Assembly: GCA_046294845.1 (NCBI GenBank)
Contig: JBKBNU010000001.1
Coordinates: forward strand, 1 to 64,000
Length of the DNA: 64,000 nt
Origin: Micavibrio_C sp046294845
GTDB lineage: Bacteria > Pseudomonadota > Alphaproteobacteria > Micavibrionales > Micavibrionaceae
Direction of reading: 5' to 3'
This document shows positions 1 through 7,365 of the stretch, piece after piece (position 1 is the stretch's first letter; each line of letters opens with the position of its first letter). The notes beneath the pieces are model-generated. The model was given only the letters and a program-made list of their open reading frames with translations, was not told where the DNA came from and did not search any database. The position numbers and the translations under genes are program-made.

Positions 1-19
1 CAGCACCACTGGCCAGCAT

Positions 20-59
20 GAATAAAGGGGCCTTCGCTTACGCTCCAGCCCCTTTATTC
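20..59. terminator. Bidirectional hairpin at the left edge
   Basis: A 12-bp perfect inverted repeat (GAATAAAGGGGC at 20-31 and its complement at 48-59) lies just past the stop of the minus-strand gene ending at 88. There is no long T run, so termination is inferred from stem strength and from the position between genes. Confidence 0.5.
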
Positions 60-87
60 ATTCCCCATCAGCCACAAAAACTACACT

Positions 88-513
88 CTAAAGCCGGACT
101 CCAAAATGGGGGTTGACCAATACCCCATCAGCTGACTGATACTGGGTCCTTTCAATTACTGATGGATCCACAGTAATAATTGCTTGGTCAGGTCGATATG
201 TACCTGCATTAGACTGAGATACACTGGGATTAGTACTCCATAAACTTGTGTCAGCAGGCACCCCGTACTGATTATCAATTCTAACGACCACAGTCTTATT
301 AGGTATACCTTCGGCATAATAACCAAGATTGGTATATAATTTCTGGTATTCAGGATTTTTTGACATCCTTTGCAGCTCTTGATAAACAGCATCACGATCC
401 TGCTGTGTACCATGGTCAGTTACGGGAGCCTCAACAAAAAAAATTAGATCGCCAATTCTTACTGAATAATCAGACACGACAGTTCCTTCCCTTAAAAAAT
501 TAGTTTTTACCAA
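88..513 (-). CDS. Hypothetical protein, 141 aa
   Basis: I do not recognise this protein. It is 141 residues long, with no signal peptide or membrane segment that I can see, and ends in a Gly-Val-Arg-Leu tail. The start overlaps the end of the upstream gene (500-1591) by 14 bases, so the two are probably co-transcribed and translationally coupled. The stretch is distinctly AT-richer than the relaxase region that follows, in keeping with cargo of a mobile element. A terminator-like hairpin lies downstream at 20-59. Function unknown; the overlap and codon-like composition support it being a real gene. Confidence 0.6.
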   Translation of the reverse strand: MVKTNFLREGTVVSDYSVRIGDLIFFVEAPVTDHGTQQDRDAVYQELQRMSKNPEYQKLYTNLGYYAEGIPNKTVVVRIDNQYGVPADTSLWSTNPSVSQSNAGTYRPDQAIITVDPSVIERTQYQSADGVLVNPHFGVRL

Positions 514-1591
514 GTAAAATTTCTTGCGCCTTGATATAATCCATTCCCGGCTTCAGTGCTGGGTTATATAGAGTCCTAATCAAATATTGATCAAAGTCAC
601 TTAGGCCTTTTTCTGGCGGCAATTCCAATTTGAAGGGAGCCCAATCGTCACCCACTCTCCATAAAGTTAACAAACTAGGAGAAAGTGATGCCTCTTGATC
701 ATAAGGTCGCACAGGCCCCAGCAACCCTAAAGATCTCACAAGACATTCCTTCAACATTAAGGCAATTTCCCTGGCTTCATTATGTTTGTTAATGTAGCAA
801 ATCGACATTTCAATCTCATTACGCTCATTCACAAGCACGTAGCCATCAACTTGATTCTTAAAATCGGACGCAAAGACAAACCCGGTCTTTATATTCCCCT
901 CGCCCAGTGGGCTTCTAAATTTATATAAAGTAACTTCCCAACCTGACTCTCCCAAAAAACCTTCTCGTCTGTGGCGATAGTGAACAGGGGGAACATTATC
1001 ATCTGTTATAACAATACGAATCTCTGCAGCAGCGGATAGATCATTCTGGTCCTGAGAAACATAATTAACGGGCAGGTTAATTAATTTTTCTATGTCCGGA
1101 GCAAAATCAGAAATGACTCCTTCCAAATCTTTAATCAGCTCACTCTGCATTAAAGATGTGAAATATTCATCACTCTTTTTTTCTATATAGAAGGCCTCAT
1201 ACTTATCTTTCAAAGGGCGCAAATTATTTGGCATCCCCAATGCAATACGAATAGGCTTCACCCATTTATTAACAACCAAGAGACGGGGAAGAGAATCTGG
1301 ATAAATATGTTTGTATAACCACGGATAATTATTCCTTATTTTTTCCGCCTCAAGCGGGCCCACTCCCTCACTGAAAGGTGAAAGCGTTAAATTCAAGCCA
1401 TCATCAGTTTGATTAAGTACATCCTTCACAAACACAGCATCTAAAAATGATTGATTAATTTGCTCTTTCTTATAAGCGTGCCCATCAAGCATAACCGCCT
1501 CTGGCAGAGCCGCGATTTGCTCATTGGCATAAGACGCCGAAGAAGTTTGGAAAATAAGAAGCAGGATAAAGAAAAAAGAAGAGAGTCGCAT
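500..1591 (-). CDS. Secreted DUF2927-like protein, 363 aa
   Basis: The N-terminus has a typical Sec signal peptide (a short basic start, a Phe/Leu-rich core, cleavage probably after Ser-Tyr-Ala near residue 22), so the protein should be periplasmic or secreted. The C-terminal third resembles the DUF2927 family, which ends with a conserved pattern like 'SDFDQYLIRTLYNPALKPGM' (seen near residues 332-351), preceded by a Cys-containing helix 'ECLVRSLGLLGP'. Members of this family are uncharacterised, and some are suspected proteases, but I see no clear HExxH motif here. It is the first gene of a two-gene AT-rich unit with the 141-aa gene. About 240 AT-rich non-coding bases separate it from the relaxase gene end, and I see no clear element in them. 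Confidence 0.65.
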   Translation of the reverse strand: MRLSSFFFILLLIFQTSSASYANEQIAALPEAVMLDGHAYKKEQINQSFLDAVFVKDVLNQTDDGLNLTLSPFSEGVGPLEAEKIRNNYPWLYKHIYPDSLPRLLVVNKWVKPIRIALGMPNNLRPLKDKYEAFYIEKKSDEYFTSLMQSELIKDLEGVISDFAPDIEKLINLPVNYVSQDQNDLSAAAEIRIVITDDNVPPVHYRHRREGFLGESGWEVTLYKFRSPLGEGNIKTGFVFASDFKNQVDGYVLVNERNEIEMSICYINKHNEAREIALMLKECLVRSLGLLGPVRPYDQEASLSPSLLTLWRVGDDWAPFKLELPPEKGLSDFDQYLIRTLYNPALKPGMDYIKAQEILLGKN

Positions 1592-1829
1592 TCTTACCTC
1601 ACGAATCGTATAAAGATAAGATCATGCCAGCAGTACAACATCAAGATACATAAGCGTATTTAGATAAAAAAATTAATAGTACAACTTTATATTTACATAT
1701 TTTAATCATTGTGACTATAAAACTTTTATACTCAAAATTGTTATGCCACAAAAAACTATCCAATGATTATAATGTTTGCAAATAACCGTCGATAGCAGCA
1801 AAAATGACAATCAGCAATTCGATTGTAAC

Positions 1830-4157
1830 TTAGGCAGGCCCATAAGGCTCATCCGCGGACTTTATTTTCTTACTTGTCAGCTCCCCTGTGTTTGTACCTG
1901 ATGCCTTATTAAAAGCGCTGGCCATTGTGGGGCGTTCGGGTTCTGCTGATGCGGGTGTGGCGAGGCTTGATGATTCAATCTCGTGACCTTTATAGGACTC
2001 TTTCCTAAATATCACCGGCACGATGTCGCGCAGCTTTTGCGCTTCGGCCTTGAGTTTGTCGATCACTTCAGTGTTTAAGGCTTGCCTGTTGATGGGTTCA
2101 TTGTGGCTATAGGCATTAAAGATAGTTTGGGTTGAGGTTGCTGCGCCTAGGCTTTCTGCGTTTGATTCCCGTTTGGCGGTAGTCTGCTCTTTCGCATTTA
2201 ATAGCTGTGCGTCGATGCTCTCCTGCAAGGCCTTAAGCTTATCTGTGGCAGGAATGAACCATGATTGACGCTGTGCTTTTTCTTCATAGCGGGCTTGGAT
2301 GTAGGCCGTAATGCCTTTGATCTCTTGCGGAGCCTTGATCTTCCATGAAGGTTGGGTGGCTATAGTTGCTGCCTGATTATCTGTCTTTATTGTGACGGCT
2401 TTGAAGGGTGCTGATATTTGCGCTACTTCGATGATAGCGCTGCTGGCCTTAAAGCTCTCACACAAGGGGCCGGATTTTAAATGCTCTGGTTTAAAGATTG
2501 ACGGGATTTGTTCTCTTAATAATTCGGCTTTCAGCGTTGTCTTTAAAATCGCTTCCGCATTGGTGATGCGCTTTTCTTTGAAAATGATAGGGTTGGCTGG
2601 TGGCGATGCCATGCCTGCCGGTGCGGCCTCCTGCCGGAACAAGAGTGATGGCAGGGCTTTAAGTTCGCGCTCGATCCTATCAACCAGCGCCCTGTAATGG
2701 CGCAAGTGGGTGGTAGTGGTTTCGAGTTTATGGAGATTACCTTTCATCTCCTGCATCTGTTCATGGATACCAAGGCGGTAGCTCTGGCCGTAACGGGCCA
2801 TCTGGCGCTGCGCCCTTGTATGCCGTTCTTGTTGGCTAAAGCTGGTACGGGCTTGGCCCTGTAATCTCTCGGCTATAAAGAGCTTCGAGAATGTAACAGC
2901 CTCCTTAATCAGGTGCATCAGGGCTTGCGGCAAGGAGGTCTGGTTTAAGAGCCTTTCATAGCGTTTGACCTTTCTATCAAGCCTGATGGCCTCTGCTTCC
3001 AGTTTTGCTATTTGTATCGGTAATGGCTCTGGCGGGTGTTTTGCCCTGTTCTTGTTGATCCGCTTGATCTCGGCTACCAGCTCGGCACGGGTCAAAGGCG
3101 GATCGGAGAGCTTCTGCTCGATAGCCGGATAGTCGGGCTTTCTGGGCTTATCCGGTAGCCTCTCTGGTACATCTTGTTCAGGGATGAAATCTTCTTCCAT
3201 CAGGACTGGATGATTTTCATCGGCCTCTGGCTCATCAGACAGGCTTTCAGCCTGCGGGGTTTCCTTGGCGGCGGCAGGGGATGGGGATTTACTATCGCCG
3301 CTGCCCTGTTTGCCGGATTGGGTATCAGTGCGGCCCTCATCATCCGTGTCCCCGTCTTCCTCCTCTGTAAATGAAGGCCCAAGGTTCTGGCCACCAGTGC
3401 TAGCAGAACCGCCAGAGGATGAAGAACTGCTGCTATCATCATCCTCGCTGTCATCCTCTCGATCCTCACCCCTAGAACGGCTTTGCCGTTCTGCGGCGCC
3501 GGCCTTGCCTTCGGGACCGATATGGATTTCAGGGATACGGTCTATCCCCTGATCCATCAGGGTGCGCCGGTCGATGCGGGATTCTATGCCTGCCTGTTCC
3601 AAGGCAGCATTCGCCAAGGCTTCCCAGACTGCCCGAATGGCTTCGATCTCCTGCGGCCCGTGTTCCTTGTCATCAAGGATACGGGTTTTCTTGCCAAGGC
3701 CATCTTTGGAGATCTCACGGGTTGTGAACAATAGATGGGCATGGTGATTGCGGGGATCATGGCCATCCTTGCCATACGGACTATGCAAAGCAACATCAAC
3801 CGCGACACGGTAACGTTCAACGAGATAGGCCGCCATATCACGGGCGAGAGTTTTACGGGCGGACAGATCAAGCTCGTGCGGCAGGGCCAGAATGACTTCG
3901 CGGGCCACGCGGGCATTCTTGCGGGTTTCGCTGGCCTCTGCCGCATTCCATAGAGCGGCACGGGACAAAAAGCTTTTCGGGGCAAAAGGCGGCACGAGAA
4001 TAAACGTATCTGCTACGCCTGTACGTTTGTGGTAGCGGTGGGTTTTGCCTGATCGCTCATCCATCAGGATTGAGCCGGAACGATAGGCAGCGGCTGCAAC
4101 AGCCGAATGGCCTTCGCTCCTCGAAAAGACTTTTAGCGAGCAATGATAGATCGCCAT
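1830..4157 (-). CDS. mobA: MobA/MobL family (MOBQ) relaxase
   Basis: This is a conjugative relaxase of 775 residues that should nick plasmid or element DNA at oriT and stay bound to the 5' end through a tyrosine. The N-terminus begins 'MAIYHCSLKV' and carries 'AAAAYRSG' with the likely catalytic Tyr25. The metal-binding histidine triad is visible as 'NHHAHLL' at about residues 137-143. After about residue 220 the protein becomes an acidic, Ser-rich, low-complexity linker (roughly 225-330) and then a long charged helical region, with no Walker A helicase motif, so it is a relaxase without the TraA-type helicase domain. A probable oriT lies about 34 bp upstream of the start. No type IV secretion genes are seen, so the element would be mobilizable rather than self-transmissible on this evidence. 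Confidence 0.88.
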   Translation of the reverse strand: MAIYHCSLKVFSRSEGHSAVAAAAYRSGSILMDERSGKTHRYHKRTGVADTFILVPPFAPKSFLSRAALWNAAEASETRKNARVAREVILALPHELDLSARKTLARDMAAYLVERYRVAVDVALHSPYGKDGHDPRNHHAHLLFTTREISKDGLGKKTRILDDKEHGPQEIEAIRAVWEALANAALEQAGIESRIDRRTLMDQGIDRIPEIHIGPEGKAGAAERQSRSRGEDREDDSEDDDSSSSSSSGGSASTGGQNLGPSFTEEEDGDTDDEGRTDTQSGKQGSGDSKSPSPAAAKETPQAESLSDEPEADENHPVLMEEDFIPEQDVPERLPDKPRKPDYPAIEQKLSDPPLTRAELVAEIKRINKNRAKHPPEPLPIQIAKLEAEAIRLDRKVKRYERLLNQTSLPQALMHLIKEAVTFSKLFIAERLQGQARTSFSQQERHTRAQRQMARYGQSYRLGIHEQMQEMKGNLHKLETTTTHLRHYRALVDRIERELKALPSLLFRQEAAPAGMASPPANPIIFKEKRITNAEAILKTTLKAELLREQIPSIFKPEHLKSGPLCESFKASSAIIEVAQISAPFKAVTIKTDNQAATIATQPSWKIKAPQEIKGITAYIQARYEEKAQRQSWFIPATDKLKALQESIDAQLLNAKEQTTAKRESNAESLGAATSTQTIFNAYSHNEPINRQALNTEVIDKLKAEAQKLRDIVPVIFRKESYKGHEIESSSLATPASAEPERPTMASAFNKASGTNTGELTSKKIKSADEPYGPA

Positions 4158-4190
4158 GACGAAGTCATCCCCGTGCCGCTTTTTAGCGCT

Positions 4191-4218
4191 GCAAACGCAG
4201 TTTGCGTAAGTGCGCTAT
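4191..4218 (+). other. oriT: Putative oriT with MOBQ-type nick region
   Basis: A perfect inverted repeat GCAAAC-gca-GTTTGC (4191-4205) is followed after one base by TAAGTGCGCTAT (4207-4218). The oriT of RSF1010/R1162, the model for MOBQ relaxases, has the same layout: a short inverted repeat followed directly by a TAAGTGCGC- or TAAATGCGC-type core containing the nick site. The site lies in the promoter-proximal gap of the relaxase gene, where such oriTs are normally found. Nicking is inferred and not shown. Confidence 0.65.
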
Positions 4219-4421
4219 TAACTCCTCTTATCTCTCAGCCTAGCTCCCAAGGGATTAAATTTGGGTTAGGGGTGCAAGCCCCCGCTCCCGTCTTGTTTTG
4301 AAGATCATAAACTCTGATCTCTATGCCTTCGACGAACCTGTAAAATTTCCCGCCTTCACTCTTCTGGTCTTTTTTATACGCCAGATTGTATAAATCCGTT
4401 TTATCGGAGATAGCGTATAAA

Positions 4422-4536
4422 ATTCCCGTGCGGGAATAATATGTGGCTTATAGCCCCCAAAGCACCAAATATTTACCGAACGGGAATATTTCTTTACTTT
4501 TGCGCCGAATCTGGCATAATATTCCTGAACGGGAAT
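4422..4536. promoter_or_regulatory. Three operator-like palindromes before hipB
   Basis: Three related 16-bp dyads lie at 4422-4437 (ATTCCCG-TG-CGGGAAT), 4472-4487 (weaker left half, right half CGGGAAT) and 4521-4536 (ATTCCTG-AA-CGGGAAT). They are spaced about 50 bp apart and the last overlaps the probable start of transcription of hipB. HipB repressors are known to bind several operators in front of their own operon, so these are good candidates for autoregulation. The 391-bp gap between the relaxase and hipB holds these sites, the oriT and a short GC-rich hairpin at 4269-4282. Confidence 0.65.
4493..4520 (+). promoter_or_regulatory. Probable hipBA promoter
   Basis: TTTACT (4493-4498) and CATAAT (4515-4520) are separated by 16 bp and sit about 30 bp before the hipB start codon. 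The third operator palindrome begins right after the -10 element, which would place the repressor over the transcription start. The leader would be about 20 bases and no strong ribosome binding site is visible. Confidence 0.45.
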
Positions 4537-4548
4537 ATTATATAAGCC

Positions 4549-4788
4549 ATGAAACTGACACCTGAACAACTCGGCCAACTGGTCAAACAAACGCGCAAGG
4601 CCATGGGTGTAACCCAGAAAGACTTGGCTCTGACATCGGGCACGGGCCTGCGCTTTATCATCGAACTGGAAAAGGGAAAGCCGACCTGCCAGATAGGCAA
4701 GGTGCTAACGGTTTTGCATACGCTTGGGATCAAGCTCTCTTTAAGCGCCCCGCCAAGCCAAGGGGGCCGCGATGACCAAAACTCTTGA
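4549..4788 (+). CDS. hipB: HipB-type antitoxin, XRE-family regulator
   Basis: A 79-residue protein with a helix-turn-helix of the Xre/Cro type: 'LGQLVKQTRKAMGVTQKDLA' is the first helices and recognition region, followed by 'FIIELEKGKPTCQIGKVLTVL', the usual fourth and fifth helices. It should bind the three palindromes upstream and neutralise the HipA kinase encoded by the next gene. The end overlaps the hipA start by 17 bases, a typical antitoxin-toxin arrangement. The C-terminus is short and polar, ending in Ser-Gln-Gly-Gly-Arg-Asp-Asp. Confidence 0.88.
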   Translation: MKLTPEQLGQLVKQTRKAMGVTQKDLALTSGTGLRFIIELEKGKPTCQIGKVLTVLHTLGIKLSLSAPPSQGGRDDQNS

Positions 4789-6034
4789 TGTTTACCTCCA
4801 CAGCCATTTTGTCGGCCATCTGATCCAGAACGAGCATGGAGACATGGTTTTCAGCTATGGCGAAAGCTGGCTCAGCCATCTGCACGCCCTGCCGCTTTCG
4901 CATTCCCTGCCGTTAAGAAAAGAGCCTTTCAGTCGCAATGAATGCCGTGGCTTCTTTGCCGGGATTTTACCGGAAGAAAGAAAAAGGGATCTTGTGGCCC
5001 GCAATCTCGGGATCAGCGCCCGCAACGATTTCGCCATGATTGAACAAATCGGCGGCGAATGCGCGGGGGCTGTTACCTTCATTCCGGCGGGCGAAAAATT
5101 GCCCGCGACCGATTATCAATACAGGCCCCTGTCCGATAGCGCTCTGGCCGCCATATTAAAGGAATTACCGCGCCGCCCCCTGATGGCCGGTGAAGACGGT
5201 ATCAGGCTTTCCCTAGCAGGCGCTCAGGATAAAATCGCCGTACATGTCGCGGGTAACAAAATATCCGTGCCGCTGGGCGGTGCGCCCAGTACCCATATTT
5301 TAAAGCCCGCCATCGCCCATTTCGAGGGCGTTGTCTTCAACGAAGCCACCTGCATGAAGCTGGCGGCGGCCATCGGCCTTCCCGTGGCTCCTGTAGAGAT
5401 ACGGCATGCCGGAGGGACAGATTTCCTGTTGATCGAACGGTACGACCGCAAAACAATGGAAGCCCCTGCTGGCCTGCCCACCATCCAGCGGATGCATCAG
5501 GAGGATTTTTGTCAAGCACTTGGTATTGTTTCCGAAAACAAATATCAGCGCGAGGGCGGGCCTTCTCTTAAAAACGGCTTTGAACTGCTCAGGGATGTAT
5601 CAACCACACCCGTGATCGACCTGCAAAGATTCTTGGATGCTATAATTTTCAATTTCCTTGTCGGCAACCATGATGCCCATGGCAAGAATTTCTCCCTGAC
5701 TGCTGATCAAGGCGGCCTTCTAAATCAGGCCAGCATTCGTCTGGCCCCCCTTTATGATATTGTTTGCACGGCGTTCTATCCCGAACTCAGCCGGAAAATG
5801 GCCATGAAGATCGGCGGGGAATACGAATCCTCCAAGATATATCCGCACCATTTTGAAAAAATGGCCGAGGAATGCGGCCTTGCCAAACCCCTTGTTAAAA
5901 AACGTGTGACCGAGCTGGCAACGGCGGTCATTGCTGCCCTTGATACCATCACCATCCCCCATCCGGTGGCGGATGGCGTCAAAGCCCTGATCAGGGAACA
6001 TAGCCAGCGCACGATTGAACTCTTCAGAGATTAG
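4772..6034 (+). CDS. hipA: HipA-type serine/threonine kinase toxin
   Basis: HipA kinases slow growth by phosphorylating a translation factor; in E. coli the target is glutamyl-tRNA synthetase, while the target here is unknown. At 420 residues the protein has the normal length of a full HipA, with an N-terminal subdomain followed by the kinase core. Visible motifs are 'SLAGAQDK' (about 147-154, containing the loop serine that is autophosphorylated in HipA), 'HILKP' (about 175-179, nucleotide binding), 'GNHDAHGKNFS' (about 298-308, the catalytic Asp loop) and 'LAPLYD' further on, the metal-binding motif. It overlaps hipB and is followed after 5 bases by a small gene, so all three are likely one operon. 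All key residues look intact, so the toxin is probably active. Confidence 0.92.
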   Translation: MTKTLDVYLHSHFVGHLIQNEHGDMVFSYGESWLSHLHALPLSHSLPLRKEPFSRNECRGFFAGILPEERKRDLVARNLGISARNDFAMIEQIGGECAGAVTFIPAGEKLPATDYQYRPLSDSALAAILKELPRRPLMAGEDGIRLSLAGAQDKIAVHVAGNKISVPLGGAPSTHILKPAIAHFEGVVFNEATCMKLAAAIGLPVAPVEIRHAGGTDFLLIERYDRKTMEAPAGLPTIQRMHQEDFCQALGIVSENKYQREGGPSLKNGFELLRDVSTTPVIDLQRFLDAIIFNFLVGNHDAHGKNFSLTADQGGLLNQASIRLAPLYDIVCTAFYPELSRKMAMKIGGEYESSKIYPHHFEKMAEECGLAKPLVKKRVTELATAVIAALDTITIPHPVADGVKALIREHSQRTIELFRD

Positions 6035-6039
6035 AAAAG

Positions 6040-6402
6040 ATGAGCAATTGGATAGAATGCAAATCTGGATTTATCGTGGCTGATGTGATCCGCTGGCATG
6101 AACCGATCTGGGATAATGCCAAACGCGGCAAAAATGCGAAGCCTAAGAAAATTGGTGAACGCAGCATTACCGCCGAGGTGAAAAAGGAAGACGTTGCCGA
6201 AGGCTGGGTCTGGTTCTCCGTTCTGGAATGCCAGAGCAAACCCCTCACCAAGAAGCCTGTTGAGACCTATAAGGCAGGCACAGAAATCAAACGCAAGCGC
6301 ACGACCTTAGAGCGCACCGGATTTGACCGCTTGCCGTGGAGCGATGAAAGCGCCCGAAGGGTACTGGAGCAAGAAAGGCAGTCACATAAACCCAACGAAT
6401 AA
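6040..6402 (+). CDS. Hypothetical third gene of the hipBA operon, 120 aa
   Basis: I do not recognise this 120-residue, lysine- and arginine-rich cytoplasmic protein. It starts 5 bases after the hipA stop and ends ahead of a strong terminator, so it belongs to the hip operon. It has several Trp residues in the N-terminal half ('RWHEPIW', 'GWVWFSV') and a basic middle ('KAGTEIKRKRTT'). The context suggests either an accessory part of the toxin-antitoxin module or an element-maintenance protein, but nothing in the sequence decides between these. Confidence 0.65.
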   Translation: MSNWIECKSGFIVADVIRWHEPIWDNAKRGKNAKPKKIGERSITAEVKKEDVAEGWVWFSVLECQSKPLTKKPVETYKAGTEIKRKRTTLERTGFDRLPWSDESARRVLEQERQSHKPNE

Positions 6403-6449
6403 AAACCTCAATTAAACGGGGATGCCGGGTGGGTGGGTACGCAACCGGC

Positions 6450-6462
6450 GGGGTGAAACCCC
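6450..6462. repeat. Short palindromic repeat, copy 1
   Basis: GGGGTGAAACCCC occurs here and again at 7215-7227, with a variant (GGGGTGCAAGCCCC) at 4269-4282. All three lie in non-coding gaps of the mobile element. Confidence 0.5.
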
Positions 6463-6478
6463 AAGAGGTGGCCCAAGG

Positions 6479-6512
6479 GCAAAGCCGCCCTTTTCCAGCG
6501 GCTTTGCTTTTG
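6479..6512 (+). terminator. Terminator after the hip operon
   Basis: A 10-bp perfect stem GCAAAGCCGC / GCGGCTTTGC (6479-6488 and 6498-6507) is followed by TTTT. It ends the hipBA operon and, read on the other strand, may also serve ardA, whose stop is at 6526. Confidence 0.75.
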
Positions 6513-6525
6513 GCGATTTATGCCA

Positions 6526-7032
6526 TCAATCGCAGCGATAAATATAGTTTGTTCCGGCAATGGTTATTTCGCTGTAATCCATGCCCAGATCACGGGCAAT
6601 CGCATCATAATCCAGATAGTTTTGGATATTTTCAGGAATTTCACCAAATAACCCCTCCTCTATAAATTGTTCGGCAAGATCTTTCAGACTGTCCAATTCA
6701 TACAGATCAACATCACACTGATCCGGATTATCCTTTCCTAAATCAAAATTATAACCCGCCTCCCCTACAGTAATAATCACCCTGATTTTGTCATCTTCGC
6801 TCCAGTCCTCTATGGCTTCCAGATATGCCGGAAAATTGCCCTGATGAACGCCTAAAACAGAAAACAGCGCACAATCGAGGCTTGCGCCATCAATAAACTG
6901 GATTTCAAATTCCTCCACCAGATCGCCATATGAATTTAACAGCTTGCCTGCTCTCTCTTCATATTCTGCCGTTGTCTCGAAATAGAAACCGTTGGCGCTG
7001 ATATCGTAAGGCTGAGCAAAAAGTGTCGTCAT
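6526..7032 (-). CDS. ardA: ArdA-like antirestriction protein
   Basis: ArdA proteins mimic B-form DNA and block type I restriction enzymes, protecting a mobile element when it enters a new cell. The protein is 168 residues and very acidic, with the family's opening 'TTLFAQPYD', then 'SANGFYF', and a C-terminal half full of Asp/Glu. I chose the start at 7032 because a good ribosome binding site (GAGGAG) sits about 8 bases upstream; the open frame continues upstream for 85 codons, but that part is basic, Pro-rich and unlike ArdA. Placed between the relaxase/hip region and the integrase, it fits the role of element defence against host restriction. Confidence 0.85.
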   Translation of the reverse strand: MTTLFAQPYDISANGFYFETTAEYEERAGKLLNSYGDLVEEFEIQFIDGASLDCALFSVLGVHQGNFPAYLEAIEDWSEDDKIRVIITVGEAGYNFDLGKDNPDQCDVDLYELDSLKDLAEQFIEEGLFGEIPENIQNYLDYDAIARDLGMDYSEITIAGTNYIYRCD

Positions 7033-7214
7033 GTTTTTAACTCCTCTAATGGGTTCGGGTTGCGTGAATGCAACCTTGGCTCCCGCCGAGGGTGGGGGTA
7101 GCAAACGCAAAGGGCGGCAAAAGCCGTGGGGTATCACCCGGCCTGCACGGAATGAAATGGAGGAAGGTTGGGGATACGGCTTTTTCCGTTTATCGGGAGA
7201 CCCTTGCGGCGCAA

Positions 7215-7325
7215 GGGGTGAAACCCCTGAGGGATTCTTTATCAACTTGATAAGTTTAATAATTCTGCCTTCGCAGAAATTATTCAAAGCCGTCTAGGTC
7301 TTTTATTGCCCAGCGGGCAAGACCT
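7215..7325. repeat. Cluster of hairpins between ardA and the integrase
   Basis: The 333-bp gap between ardA and the integrase holds a second copy of GGGGTGAAACCCC (7215-7227), a hairpin AATTCTGC / GCAGAAATT (7260-7280) and a longer structured repeat whose inner stem is TTGCCC-agc-GGGCAA (7306-7320), flanked by AGGTC and GACCT. Part of this may terminate the integrase transcript. No gene is evident here. Confidence 0.45.
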
Positions 7326-7365
7326 AACGGCGCTTCAAGCCGCCTTTCGCGCCTGACGGATTTCT

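Noticed and set aside
1..1830. Second attachment-site copy at the left end
   Set aside because: I searched by eye for a repeat of the tRNA-fMet 3' end (about 20 bases) and saw none, so the far boundary is outside the window.
3200..3985. Several overlapping open frames within the relaxase gene on both strands
   Set aside because: They coincide with the low-complexity acidic linker and the relaxase core; no motifs and no ribosome binding sites support them.
6526..7287. Long 253-residue version of the antirestriction gene
   Set aside because: The first 85 residues are basic and Pro-rich, unlike ArdA, and a good ribosome binding site lies before the Met at 7032.
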